Made by a program: the position numbers and the translations under genes. A stretch of 64,000 bases of DNA from Azadirachta indica (Eukaryota > Streptophyta > Magnoliopsida > Sapindales > Meliaceae), in the NCBI GenBank assembly GCA_022749755.1, contig CM040451.1, positions 12,723,871 to 12,787,870 on the forward strand, written 5' to 3'. Each line of letters opens with the position of its first letter. Position 1 is the first letter of the stretch. The notes under the pieces are model-generated. The model saw only the letters and a list, made by a program, of their open reading frames with translations, was not told the origin of the DNA and did not search any database. Positions 26,070 through 38,000 of this stretch are shown piece by piece.

Positions 26070-27609
26070 TCAGAGCTGAGCTAAGCGGCGGATATCAATG
26101 GGGTAAGCATCTGATGGGGACTGAGCACTGTATGACCTCCTTGCAAGGATCGTATTTGCAGCCTCAGTTGGATGGAATGCATCCCAAAACACATAATCCT
26201 TCCTGTTTTGGCATGGAGTTTGAAGAGGAAGACAAGTGATTTGCCCATTGTTTCTCCCCACACCACAGCATCCAGTATTCGTCACCCTGAAGCCTGTAAT
26301 CAGTCATCAATTACCAACATGTTAATTAATTGCAAATCTTCGTAGTTCAAATATGCGAAAATTTTGGTATAAATCAGCATTGAATTTGAATATATATGTT
26401 ATTTACCATAGCGTCCAGGATTGCTAGTGACATCTTGGAAAATGCCGTAAACATTGATGTAAATAAACTTGGCATCAGAATTGTTGCTGTTGAATTGATC
26501 AACTAGAGCTTTCAGCTTGGTATTGAAAAGTTGATTTGCGTCGTTGATTCTCTGTACACAAGTTCTCCCATCTGGACTGTTTTGAGCCAATTCATTAGGA
26601 CTGCAGCCTATTTGTCCCACTCCAATAAGCGCAAATTTCCTTGCCCCATAGTCGTACAATGCCTACACATCACGTAATTAATTACCTGTTAAAAAGGATT
26701 CAAAATATTGCTGGAAAGACAGGAAATAAATACTGTTATACTGACCTGAAGTTGCTGAGTATACTGTCGAATAAGAACGTCGGCGTATTGTTCCGGCGTG
26801 TACTGACGACCGGTTGAATAATAGAGAGGCTGGAAGTAGTTATTGAGGTAATCGTTGCTGCCTAATCCGACTGAGTATATGCATCGGCTGAGATAATTTG
26901 CTGCTTTGTTTTCATCTCCGAGTAAATTCACTACTTGCTGAACTGTGTTTCTGTAATTTTGTACCTGCCCGCTAAAGCTTATTCGAGCACCCTGGAAGAA
27001 ATTAAAATTAATGTTGGAATTACAAGCACTATTGGATGAAAACCGATGCACTTAATGTCATGTTAGTAGTCAAAGAGTCGAGGAAAGAAATAATGTTATT
27101 ATTACATAAAACAATAAATAAATTAAGTTGATTTTTTATATATACCAGTTGTTGACCAGTTTCCTCTCTGATTCCAGCAGCTGCAGATGCGTAATTTACT
27201 CCTCTGAGTATGTCTTGACCTCTAGCAGTTGAATATGGAGGAATGTAACCATCAAACCCCAGAAGTTCAGCTGTATAGTAGACAAGTAAATGATTAATTT
27301 GGCATACAATTTTCATCAAAATTAAGGTTAGTAGGTAGTAGAATTGAATTAAGGAAACTTACCAATAACATCGACAGTAGTTTTTCCATTGGAAAATCTA
27401 CCAGTCGGGCCATTAGGGAAGTCAATTCCATAAGGCAAGTAATCAGCTCTAGCCAATGATGAAAGTTGATTATTATTGCCATTATCAACCAACGAATCTC
27501 CAAAAATAAAGTAACAAGGAACTTGAGGTTCAGCTTTAGCGCCATAATTCAAGGCCAATCCCATCACCACCGCACACATGACCCACCATCTTCTGAGTTG
27601 CCCCTCCAT
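26070..27609 (-). CDS. GDSL esterase/lipase, array copy 4
   Basis: An intact GDSL hydrolase of 365 aa, the copy closest to the canonical plant form. Exons: 27609-27363, 27270-27146, 26991-26746, 26662-26407, 26293-26070. An ATG four codons upstream (27619-27621) is an alternative start. The signal segment covers about 8-26, the nucleophile is Ser39 in [14 protein letters not shown], block III is [10 protein letters not shown], and the catalytic block is WDAFHPTE. Exon 5 keeps the conserved [18 protein letters not shown] stretch that copies 1 and 2 have changed. A TATATAA sequence at about 27711-27719 lies about 100 bases before the start. By position it would correspond to the single GDSL gene next to AGAMOUS in Arabidopsis; the enzyme's substrate is unknown. 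Confidence 0.9.
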
Positions 27610-27719
27610 GAAGCAAAGCAAGAAACCAAACCTAAAAGAGGAATGACCAATCTTAGAGGAATTGGTGGGTATATGTGTGACTAATACAAATGGCTGATAT
27701 ATGAGTTTGTTTATATATA

Positions 27720-29052
27720 GTGAACATGTTAATATATATATTGCTTTTACAGTTGAGGAGTTAGCTCAAGGCATTAATTTCACGCGGAGATAATGTGAGA
27801 ATAATGCATGCCAAATCAAGACAAGCGTTGATTCTTTCTTTCTTTCTTCTGATGAATTAACTGCAGTTAATGGATCCCAATACAGTACATATATGTATGT
27901 GGGTTCGATTCATGTTGAATTTATCAAAGTTTAGTAAATACAACACAAATGCATGCATGCCTTTTGCCCTTGTCGGTAATGAGCTTACCTCTGTTCACAA
28001 CTCTCAACTCTATATGTGATCATTAATGCAATCAACTATGTATCATTCTGAACTTTCATCAGCTCTGACATATATTGAAATCCACAATTTTCTCTTTTGT
28101 ATATGCAAATTGGGAAATAACATTTAAGTTTTTTGAGATTTTACACTTTCAAAATTGACGGTATAATTTGTTTACTTGTATCAAATAGACCCCTCACTCC
28201 TTTTAAAATGACCATATCACTGAGTTTTTAAAATGACGGTATATTATCATCACAATATAATAATATGTAACTTAGCATAAAAAAAAAAAATTTTAAAAAA
28301 AAAAAAAGGAGAACCCACAGCATAATGGTAATTGCTCTTCTCTCATCCCACTTAGAGTCTCGTGTAATTTTAGGGTGGAATTTCTATGAATAGCGAGATA
28401 CACCTTTCCCAGTTTGAGGGAACTTTTGTATACCAGTGTCAAAATTTTATACATCTTAACATAAAAGCGCATTTAGTCATTTCAATATAAATTAGGATCT
28501 ACTTAATATAAATAGATAAATTGTGCCTATATTTATAATAAAAAAAAAAAAAAGGAAGGACTTAGATATTATTATCTCACAGGTGCAAATCATATTTATT
28601 GATATAAAAACCAGCCCCGCGCTGTGCTCTCAGAAATCGCATATGCAACGCAGAATACTAAACACTCGTGCAAAAATACGTGTTATTTTATGGAAGAATA
28701 CGCTTAATGTTAAATTTATTATTCCCATGAAAAAAAATCATAAATTGTTTTTATTGCTTTGTTTTTTAGGGAAAATAAGAATATAAGTTGGCGACAAGAT
28801 ATTTTATTTATGTGATTTATTAAGCATTCAAACGAAATTATGATATAATTAATATGGTCCCATAAATAATAATGATGCTTATGAAAACCAAATCATTTTC
28901 TCTTAAGCTTCTGTATATATTATTTCGATTATGACACTACATCTAATTTTAAATGATAATATATGGACTAATCATAAGTGAAAAGACAACTCTCTCTATG
29001 ATTATATTGCCGCCCATATATTATACTTACGAACAATTTTTTTTCTAACTCT

Positions 29053-29083
<31 letters not shown>

Positions 29084-30916
29084 TACATATACTAACTTTA
29101 ATATAAATTTTATCTATATGGTTTAATCTAACAGTGTTATATTACTATCATGTGTTTTTTTTATTTTTTAATTATTGTCGAAATTTCTGTTAAACAAAAT
29201 GTGTTATAATTGAAAATTTTTTAAGATATAAAATAACTTTTTGAGTATGTTAAACTAAGGATATTAAAATACACAGTAGTAAATCATGTGATATTTACTG
29301 ATAGGTAGTGTATAATAATATGATTAAAAAATTAAAAAATTAATTGTTATAAAAATCAATAAATTATTATCTCAAGCTAGTAGTAGAAATTGACGTTTAG
29401 AAAAAGAAAACAATTGATGTACTGATTGATTGGTGTCAAAATGTCAATGATTTAGACTTTTGAGTCCAGAATCCATTTAAAGCAGATTGATTTTCCATAA
29501 ATCTTTGCTACAATTTTTCTCACAAGCTAGCTATTAATTTACACTGCCAAAAAACCATGTGACCCCAACACATTTTTCTATTCATTTTTTATTCGTTATG
29601 GATTGGACTACAGCAAATGATGATAAAACATGTCCATCTTGAAAGGGAAAGCTGTAATATGTATCCATATATAGTGACCGACTACTGGAAACAGCTAGAG
29701 ACATGCAAGCTCTCTGTATCGAACATCAATGGTTGAAATTCTAGACATGTATAGATCGGACGGTGCGATGGAGTACAGTAAAGTATATAATTAAACTCTG
29801 CAATTAATGATAGTCGGTGTGAAAAATTTAATGTGTGAAGATGAAGTCATACACTATAACATGGGGTCTGCTTAATTAATTATACCAACTTTCTGCATTT
29901 AACGCTCTCGATTGAGTCTATCCTTTCCCACCGGTTTGCGTCTCCATCTATCTATAGAGCAATTCTATGTTACAGACGTCGCTCTACTTTTCTTTTAATT
30001 TCTGCCAACGATAGTATATTTAAATTTGCATTATTTCATATCGAAAATTTTCAATAACTATTACATATAAATGTGTAGATAATATAACTTTAATTCACGT
30101 GTAATTAATATATAAATTTTGTGAATACATAGTGAATTTTTTAAAAGTTTCGGTTAATGGTTGTATCTTTATATATAGAGTATATGTACGTATAATGGCC
30201 GATATAAATTAAGTATATATTATGAGTCAAATTCTGTTTTCAACATAGGCACGAAGTAGAAGAATATGTGTGTAAAAGTCGTGTTGCCAACTTGGCAGTT
30301 GACTATCCGTCGGCGGTGATCAATGAACAGTTTAGCCAGATTTTATTGCACAACCTTTTCAATGGAACCATTGACTTGAATTATGGTTGAGAATTCGCAT
30401 AATAAAATTAATAATATGAGATTATTTTATAGATTAATTTGTTGCTACGCTTATTACTACGATTATTTTATGCATTCTTTGTTGTTACTACAAGATCGAG
30501 AAAATTCTATTAGTTCCTTCTTTTTTTTTTTTGTAAGTTTAGTAATTTTTGAACTATTTTCTCTCTACGAGGATCATCCAAATAAGTAAGAATTTTTGCT
30601 CGGGGAAAGTCCCACTCTCTTAGAGAGTGCCGGACTTGAATCCTTGCTTGGGCTCTTACGTATGACGTAATAACAGGCTCGGGCTGCAACAAAACTGTTC
30701 ACAAACACACAAAAATCAAGATCCAATTTTTCCCACAAAAAGCCCTTCAAAAGTATGATCCAAAGGACCAACACAATCCCCCAATGCTGCCCATTTTCCT
30801 ATCAACCATCAAACACAATGTAATAGCATACACAACTCTTCACTGTGAGGCTGAAAATTACAGTTTAAAGACGCCAAAAAAAAAATAAAATAAAATAAAA
30901 TCAGCTATCTCGTATC
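27720..30916. other. Intergenic region between GDSL copy 4 and the small secreted protein gene
   Basis: No gene is supported. The sequence is very AT-rich, with a TA repeat at about 29064-29083 and A-runs near 28280 and 28540. At 30595-30700 there is a GC-richer segment whose reverse strand contains GGATTCAAGTCC, similar to a Pol III B box, so a SINE fragment is possible but weak. Confidence 0.55.
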
Positions 30917-31777
30917 TCATAATTCTTGCCCATCATCAGAAGTGGGATAATATTGCCGAAAAAGTTCTTCAATAATCTGTATTAATCCTTTCAAATCATT
31001 ACTTCCTATCACCAAACAATCCCTTAATAAATCTCCCTCCACCACCTCTCCTTGAACTGTCTCCACCACTTCCCTTAATGGGCCCTGCCAGTGACACAAA
31101 ATTTACAGGTACAAATTGATATAATCATGTCATTTTTTTAAAAAATATAATATATGAACATAAATTCTCTGTATATCAGTTTGTATATTAGGATTTAGGA
31201 TTTAATTGTTGCTGATGTAGCGCCAAATATGGTCATTACAAATATTAGGGAATTATGTTGAAAGGGAAACGGAGTTAGAAAAACGTACCGGTTGACGAAA
31301 CACGCGGAGCACCCTAGCAAATAGCCGTTTCGAAACGGATAGGACTTTTCCGTAATTTCGACCAATCCAGGCGGCTCTTCCCATCTCCGACTCAACTCTC
31401 GTCGACTCGCATAAACAGCCAATCAGCTCGTTCAAATCGGCAACGGCGCCGTACAGCTCCCCATAATCCAATTCCCTCCAGGCGTAGTTCTTCAGGTAAT
31501 CCCACCCCATCGACCATGCGAATCTCCAGGACTGTAGCCCCAGCCCCAGCCCCAGATCCAGCCCTCGCTCTAGCTTCTGAGCAATGAATTTGGCCCGGTT
31601 TGCCCCCGTAATGTCGCCGCGCTCGGCGCGTAGGTTGGACACGCGAGTTAGAAGGGAGTGGGAGAGGGAGAGGAGGGTGCGGTATTGCGACACGGAGAGG
31701 GATTGAGCGGGCAGTGGTGCGGTGGTGGTGAGGAGCACGAGGAGTAAAGCTGTAAAAGTTGGCGAGATCTTGGCCAT
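30917..31777 (-). CDS. Small probably secreted protein of unknown function
   Basis: I do not recognise this family. Two exons, 31777-31289 and 31084-30917, join in phase 0 to give 218 aa. I chose the ATG at 31775-31777, because it puts a strong hydrophobic signal segment (residues 6-24; TALLLVLLTTTAPLPA) at the N-terminus. The in-frame ATG at 31829-31831 would add a Lys-rich run in front. The mature part is mostly predicted helical, with a Gly/Leu repeat (LGLGLGLQSW), an aromatic stretch around WSMGWDYLKNYAWRELDYGELY, two Cys near residue 118, and an acidic C-terminus. No catalytic motif is visible. The exon bases are GC-rich compared with flanks. Five tandem TGGGCC motifs lie about 120-155 bases upstream, a promoter type common in constitutively expressed plant genes. 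Confidence 0.75.
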
Positions 31778-31898
31778 GGAAGATCCGACGGCTGCGACTT
31801 TTTCTTTACGTTTTTTTTTTTTTTTAAGCATTTGTAGAAATTGACCGCTTTCTCTGTTTCTTTCAACGGAACAGTAATGACTAGATAGTGGTTAGATT

Positions 31899-31930
31899 TG
31901 GGCCTTGGGCCATGGGCCTGGGCCTGGGCC
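31899..31930. promoter_or_regulatory. Five tandem TGGGCC (site II) motifs
   Basis: TGGGCC occurs at 31899, 31906, 31913, 31919 and 31925, upstream of the minus-strand small protein gene. TGGGCC/T 'site II' elements are known TCP-factor targets in plant promoters of housekeeping and growth genes. The sequence is clear; the regulatory role is inferred. Confidence 0.55.
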
Positions 31931-31999
31931 ATGTGGTGACGTGGATGGTCCTTTGTTCAGAATTGGAGCTACATTGGATCGGTGGGCTTCAAATTTTGA

Positions 32000-33830
32000 C
32001 GAGGGTATATTAATACCTTTCCAAAATCCTGAGCTACCTTTTTTTTTATTATTTATTCATCCTTTAACCTATATTAAAATAAAAAAATTCTTTTAAAACT
32101 AGGTTAATTTTAAAATTGATCTTCGTTATCTCACTTCTTTGCAAACTTACATGTTTTTGATTTTTTTTTTTGGTTTTATTATTTTGACAAAAAACTATTA
32201 ACTAAAATTTTTTTCAAAATATGCTTAATTATAATTAGTAACATACAAATGTTCACTAAATTTTAGATTGTGATTGAAAATTTATTTCTTAACAATCAAC
32301 TACCTCTTCATTCATTATTATCTACTTTATCAATTTAAAACTCTCATTAATTTGTTAAAAAAATATGTATTTATTTAATTTAGGATTAAAAATATATATG
32401 ATATGTGAAAATCAAGAGTTAGTAGAAGTACAAATCAATTATATGTATAATACTTGAGATATAAATAGTATTTAATGTAAAATAAAATATATAAGTTCGT
32501 TTAGATGTAATTTTAATGAAAGTTAGAAAATATATAAAAAAAAAAAAAAAGGTTTTACGAGTAATTTAGAGGGGTCACAATAGTATTACATTTTTTTATT
32601 ATTACATGCGTAGAGACGGATATTAGCCTTCTAAAAATATAAACTGGATTAATAACATTAGGGTCCCAAAAGTTTTATGGTTTCTCATATAAAGATCAAG
32701 TTTATCTATTTGTATCAATAAGTTTCTATCTCTATTAAAATAACCTAAAAACTATTTAGGTCATATTTAAATTTTTTTTTATTTTATATTTTTACTTAAT
32801 TTTGAAATCATATCAGTTAACAAATTTAATAGTTACTAACTTCTGATAAAAGCCACTTATTTTCAAATTTATATTCTTAATTGTGTAATTTAACTAAATA
32901 ACAGTTATAACTTTAAAGCGAAAACTAGTTAATCTACCAAATATAGAAGTTAAAGATTTAAATGTTATTTAATACTGAGGAAACAAAATTAATATTTTTA
33001 AAGGATCTTTAATGAAAGTTTTTAATGATGCAAATTAAAGTTTTCAATGAATATAAAAGAAATTAATCAAAGCTTTACTTAAGTATATAATTAACTTTAT
33101 TTTTTTTTTCCATATAATTTAAATATAAAGCTACCAAGATTTTGAGATCCATGATTTTGTATTGTATCATTTTCATAGAACTATTATAATTATCTCTAAT
33201 TCGAAAACTATGGTCAGAACTTATAGTCCAATATATAACTCCATGGTTGTTATTCTTAATTACAAATAAAAACGAGTCAAATGAGTTGAGTCTTCTCTGT
33301 CAAATATTCCTAATACATCTCATTTCTTGTATGTTTCTTGCTTTCTGATAATTTCTCGTGCTCTCGATAATATATTTCATAAAATTTTAGTTTAAGCTTG
33401 TTGTTAATGCCTGGTAATTTACTTACACTCCATTTAAATTTTCAATTCATTTGTGACTCCTGTGAAAGTCAAAAATAGAAGTTATACAATTAATTTTATT
33501 TCATTGTTATAACTGATTTGTATACGCAACAACACTTCGTTAAATCAAAGAACGAATCACTTGATTTATCTGTTCTCTTTAATACTTGCATATAATATTT
33601 ATCAACGAATGACATGTTGTGTGATACATAATTTTATATTATTATAATTTTAATATACAACAGTTATATTAATTTCGTTTCCTTTTTAAGTATATTTTAA
33701 ATTTTTTGGTGTTCTATATATTGTTTATACATATAAATGTAGATATTTATGTAAAGTGGTAGACACGTACGGTACGTGTACTGGTTACTAAAATTCGAAA
33801 AGTTGGCGAAACTGCTGACTCAAAGATGTT
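32000..33830. other. Intergenic AT-rich DNA
   Basis: No gene or structured element was recognised between the small protein gene and the TPS1 promoter region. Homopolymer A/T runs dominate. Confidence 0.6.
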
Positions 33831-33842
33831 GGACCTTCATGT

Positions 33843-33901
33843 CACGTGGAAGTCCTGACGATGAATTATTTTGATAAACCAAAGTTTCAACAGTTCACGT
33901 G
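33843..33901. promoter_or_regulatory. Two G-boxes upstream of TPS1
   Basis: Palindromic CACGTG hexamers occur at 33843-33848 and 33896-33901, about 1.15 kb before the TPS1 start codon. G-boxes bind bZIP and bHLH factors (ABA, light and sugar signalling). Because the TPS1 leader is spliced and its transcription start is not fixed, the exact distance to the start site is unknown. Confidence 0.35.
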
Positions 33902-35048
33902 CTGGAGAAAGGAAAATAGAATCCGTTGCTTTTGAATTTCAAAATAAATAAATAAAATCCAACGTCCACGTCTATGCATTCAAACATTAAATTACCGTTT
34001 TTTTAATAAATGCATAATACTTTCTTCAATTTTGGCCAATTAATTTTCTGTATTTATCACGTTATAGTAAAGCAAGCTTGCTTGTATTATATACATATAA
34101 TATATATAGTCTACGGTCGGGGACGGTGAGTATAAATGGCAATACATATATCACATGTATTTTGAATAAGGTGACGCATGCGCATGCAAATGAAAAGGCA
34201 TGTATGGAAAACAAATCGGAACGAAAGAATGCGATGAGCCAAAATGGCGAAGATTTTTGTTTGTGTACGAGTACGAATGGAGACGTAACATATGGTGACC
34301 ACAGCTCCCCAAAATATCGGCGGGCCAACTTGCACTCTCGTATTCAAATGGCTTGGCCTCGTACTATTCATTTTCGTTTTGTAGTTATAGGTTTCTGGTA
34401 CCCAACCAGAGTCAGTACTTTCACTCTTTGTTGGTCTTGGTCATGAATGGGAATTCATTTGAAGAAGAGATCTGCATTTTGCCCAATAATCTGGTATTTA
34501 TATTCAAAATTACGTACCCCCACTTTTCTTTTTCCTTGTTTTATGGCTCCAGTTTTTGTCATCTTTCGGTTCTTGTTCATGTTTCTTCAAATGGGTTGTT
34601 TTTTTTTGTGCTTTTGTGTCCGATCATCACTTTGTTTGGAATTTTGATATCATGGCGGAAATCCCTAATGTTCGTGTTCATTTAAGTGGTTAGCCTTGGA
34701 TTATTGATTTTTTTTATTTTTTTTGTATTTTATTGAACGAGAAAAATGAATGGATCGTCGTTAACTTGCTGCTGTTTATCTTTTTCTATATTGTTTTATC
34801 GTCTTTCCCAGCTGTCGACTTTCTTGTTTTTAGTTATCGATAAGTGTATCCAGACTTACACATTGATGTTTATTAAATGGTTGATGAAACGATGAAATTA
34901 ATTTCTATTCTCTTTCCTAAAGAGGTTGAGTGAATAAATCGCTTGAAAACTTTTAATTGTATTGTGCAATTTGTAATGTCAAATGAAAAATTTTCTGATA
35001 TGATGCTTTGCAACTTGAGAATTGCAGCCTCTGTTGCAGACCAAGCAT

Positions 35049-38000
35049 ATGCCAGGGAACAAGTATAACTGCAGTCCTGTCACGCCAAGAACTAGATTAG
35101 AAAGACTTCTGAGGGAAAGAGAGTTACGGAAAAACAGGTCTAGCCAACAGAATGAGGGAGAGCAAGAGCTCTCTGGGGGTGATTCATTTTTAAATGCGGG
35201 TGAAAATTGGGGTCTAATTGATGAGGAAGATTTTGCAGCAAGATCACTTAGTGAAAATGGTGAAAGGCAAGAAGGACGGTCTAAACAACGTTTATTGGTG
35301 GTGGCGAACAGGTTGCCTGTGTCCGCCATTAGAAGGGGCGAGGACTCGTGGCAACTTGAGGTAAGTGTTGGGGGATTAGTCAGTGCACTTTTGGGTAAGT
35401 GATACCTAAATATTTTCGGTTATGATATACCTCATAGTTTCAATGAATCTTCTTTCTAAGTAGATTTACTGTTTTGTTTGATCTCAAATGATGATGTTGT
35501 CGATAACCTGTCGTTTGTTCATTGTGTATTTTCTGAAGGTGTGAAGGAGTTTGAAGCCAGATGGATTGGTTGGGCTGGTGTAAATGTACCTGATGAAATT
35601 GGGCAAAGAGCACTAACTAAAGCCCTTGCCGAAAAGGTTTGAAAGTTTTTGTTGCATCTTGAACTTGAAGTTCTTTTGAGATTATAACTTATTCGTCAGA
35701 TTTGATCTTGGATTCTGGTAGTGGTGTTTAACACGTGCAGACTAATTTTATTCTTTCTCACCTACCTCGATTTGATTGCAGAGGTGCATTCCAGTATTCC
35801 TTGATGAAGAGGTTGTCCATCAATATTACAATGGTTATTGTAACAACATCTTGTGGCCTCTTTTTCATTATCTCGGGCTGCCACAAGAGGACCGTTTGGC
35901 AACCACTCGTAGTTTTCAATCTCAATTTGATGCATATAAAAGGGCAAACCAAATGTTTGCCAAAGTGGTGAATGATATATATGAGGATGGAGATGTTGTT
36001 TGGTGCCATGATTACCACTTAATGTATCTTCCACAATGTCTAAAAGAATATAACAACAATATGAAGGTCGGTTGGTTTCTTCATACGCCCTTTCCATCCT
36101 CAGAAATTCATAGGACGTTGCCTTCTCGAACAGAGCTTCTGAAATCTGTTCTTGCCGCTGATCTAGTTGGGTAAGAGCACTCGTTTTTCAGCATGGTGTT
36201 TTAACTACATATGAAATTGCTTGTTACTTTTATTTCTTCTCCTAAATCATGCTTATATTTTAGATGAGTATCTTAGTATTACAAGGAAGGTTCCCTAGTT
36301 CCCTCAAATAGTAGCGCTAATAGGATTTAGGTTTGTTGGTGGTGCCCCGTACAAAAAGATGTCCCAGTGCTTGAGCAAATTTCTTCAGTTTTTCGTGCTC
36401 CTCTGATTTATCAGTGGAAAAATGATGAATGAATGAAACACTGATAGCTCGCATGCAACAGACAATGTTTGGTATCGAATGCTACTCCTATATTGTGTTG
36501 ATGCAAAGATATGATAGTGAATAATACCTTTCTCCTATTTCTGAAAGTGTTAGCTAAGCTAAAGATGCACAATATATAGACTGCTATCAAACTCTGGATT
36601 ATGACATATGCCTGTTGCAAGTGTTGAGGACAGAACTGGGGGTAGTTAACAACGAATAATAATGTCTTGGGTCTCAAGTTCTGAGAACATAAATTTGTCA
36701 GATATTAAACTATATATTTGATTTGGAAGGTACATTCAAATTAAAAAGTCTAGATTCATATTTTATTATCTGGAGAAAGAACAATATCAAATGTGAAACA
36801 ATCAAACATTTGTCATGAGAACCTGTGTAACACTAGTAGTCCCTTACCAGTCCCTGGAGTTCAGCCGCTCTAATTCTTTTCTTCCTATTGGACAGATTTT
36901 GGAATCATGGTCTTATCTTTGGTTGGAGGTTTTCTGCTTGACCAGCTGAGTGGAATCAAAGCTGTAAATGCAAAACAGGAAGATTTCTTAGTTTTGTTCC
37001 TAAGGAAAGCATTTTACTACTAGACCTTATAATTCTTTGAACATCACGTGTCAGTTATCTCCTTGTTAAACTGATAGGCCAATTCATGAGTTCCAACCCA
37101 AAACTATAAATTATCTTATGATACTTCTATTTGCACTTATAGGATGTAGTTAAATTTAAGGAGGGAGTTGATTTCAACAAACAATTATCAAAAAGAAATC
37201 TTAGAACTTTTACTCTTGAACTTTAAAGTGTGTAACTTTGAAATATCCAGGAATTTTGAATATCGGGAATCTGGTAATAAAGGTGATAGTGGCTAGTGAT
37301 AGGAAGAAGAAACTGCCAAGCAAAAGCCTCAAAGTATTCACACCTGATGTTGTTGTGCATAAGAATTAGTTTTGTGCTAGCTTCCTTTGACAATGATGCA
37401 TTGGTTCTGTGAAATATCAAACCTTTTCTTCATTTTGCTTTACAATTATTGTCATTATTCTGATGAACAAGAAAATGAGAAACAACTGCCAATCTGCTGC
37501 ATATTAGATGCTTTTATTGAAGTGTAATATCTTTAAGGATGTTTCTGCATATCTCAAGAGGTTAAATTTTATGGACCATCTGTCTGTAAACATTCAAAAA
37601 ACTCTATTGCATATTTAAATATCACGCATTGTGCATGGATTGCTTGACCCTTCACTTAAATGGTTGTCCTTAAGAACAACAAGCTGATCCTCAAAAACTA
37701 TAAAAAGAGGATCAATAATTCCACATCCCTTAATTAGCCTGTTCATGAACTAATAGCCTACTGTAGTAGTGTGATATAAAAATTCTAATGCTGTGTGCTA
37801 TTATTTTGTGCTCTATTTCATAGTACTGGAAATTTTTTATTTAAGTTCTAAACCATTATACAATCATTTAAATCAGTCTTTTTTGTCTTTCCAGCTTTCA
37901 CACATATGATTATGCAAGGCATTTTGTTAGTGCTTGTACTCGTATTCTTGGGCTTGAGGGCACACCTGAAGGAGTAGAGGATCAGGGAAGGCTGACTCGT

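Noticed and set aside
34062..34685. Overlapping open frames on both strands upstream of TPS1
   Set aside because: They overlap each other in several frames and lie where the TPS1 promoter and spliced leader should be. No domain is seen.
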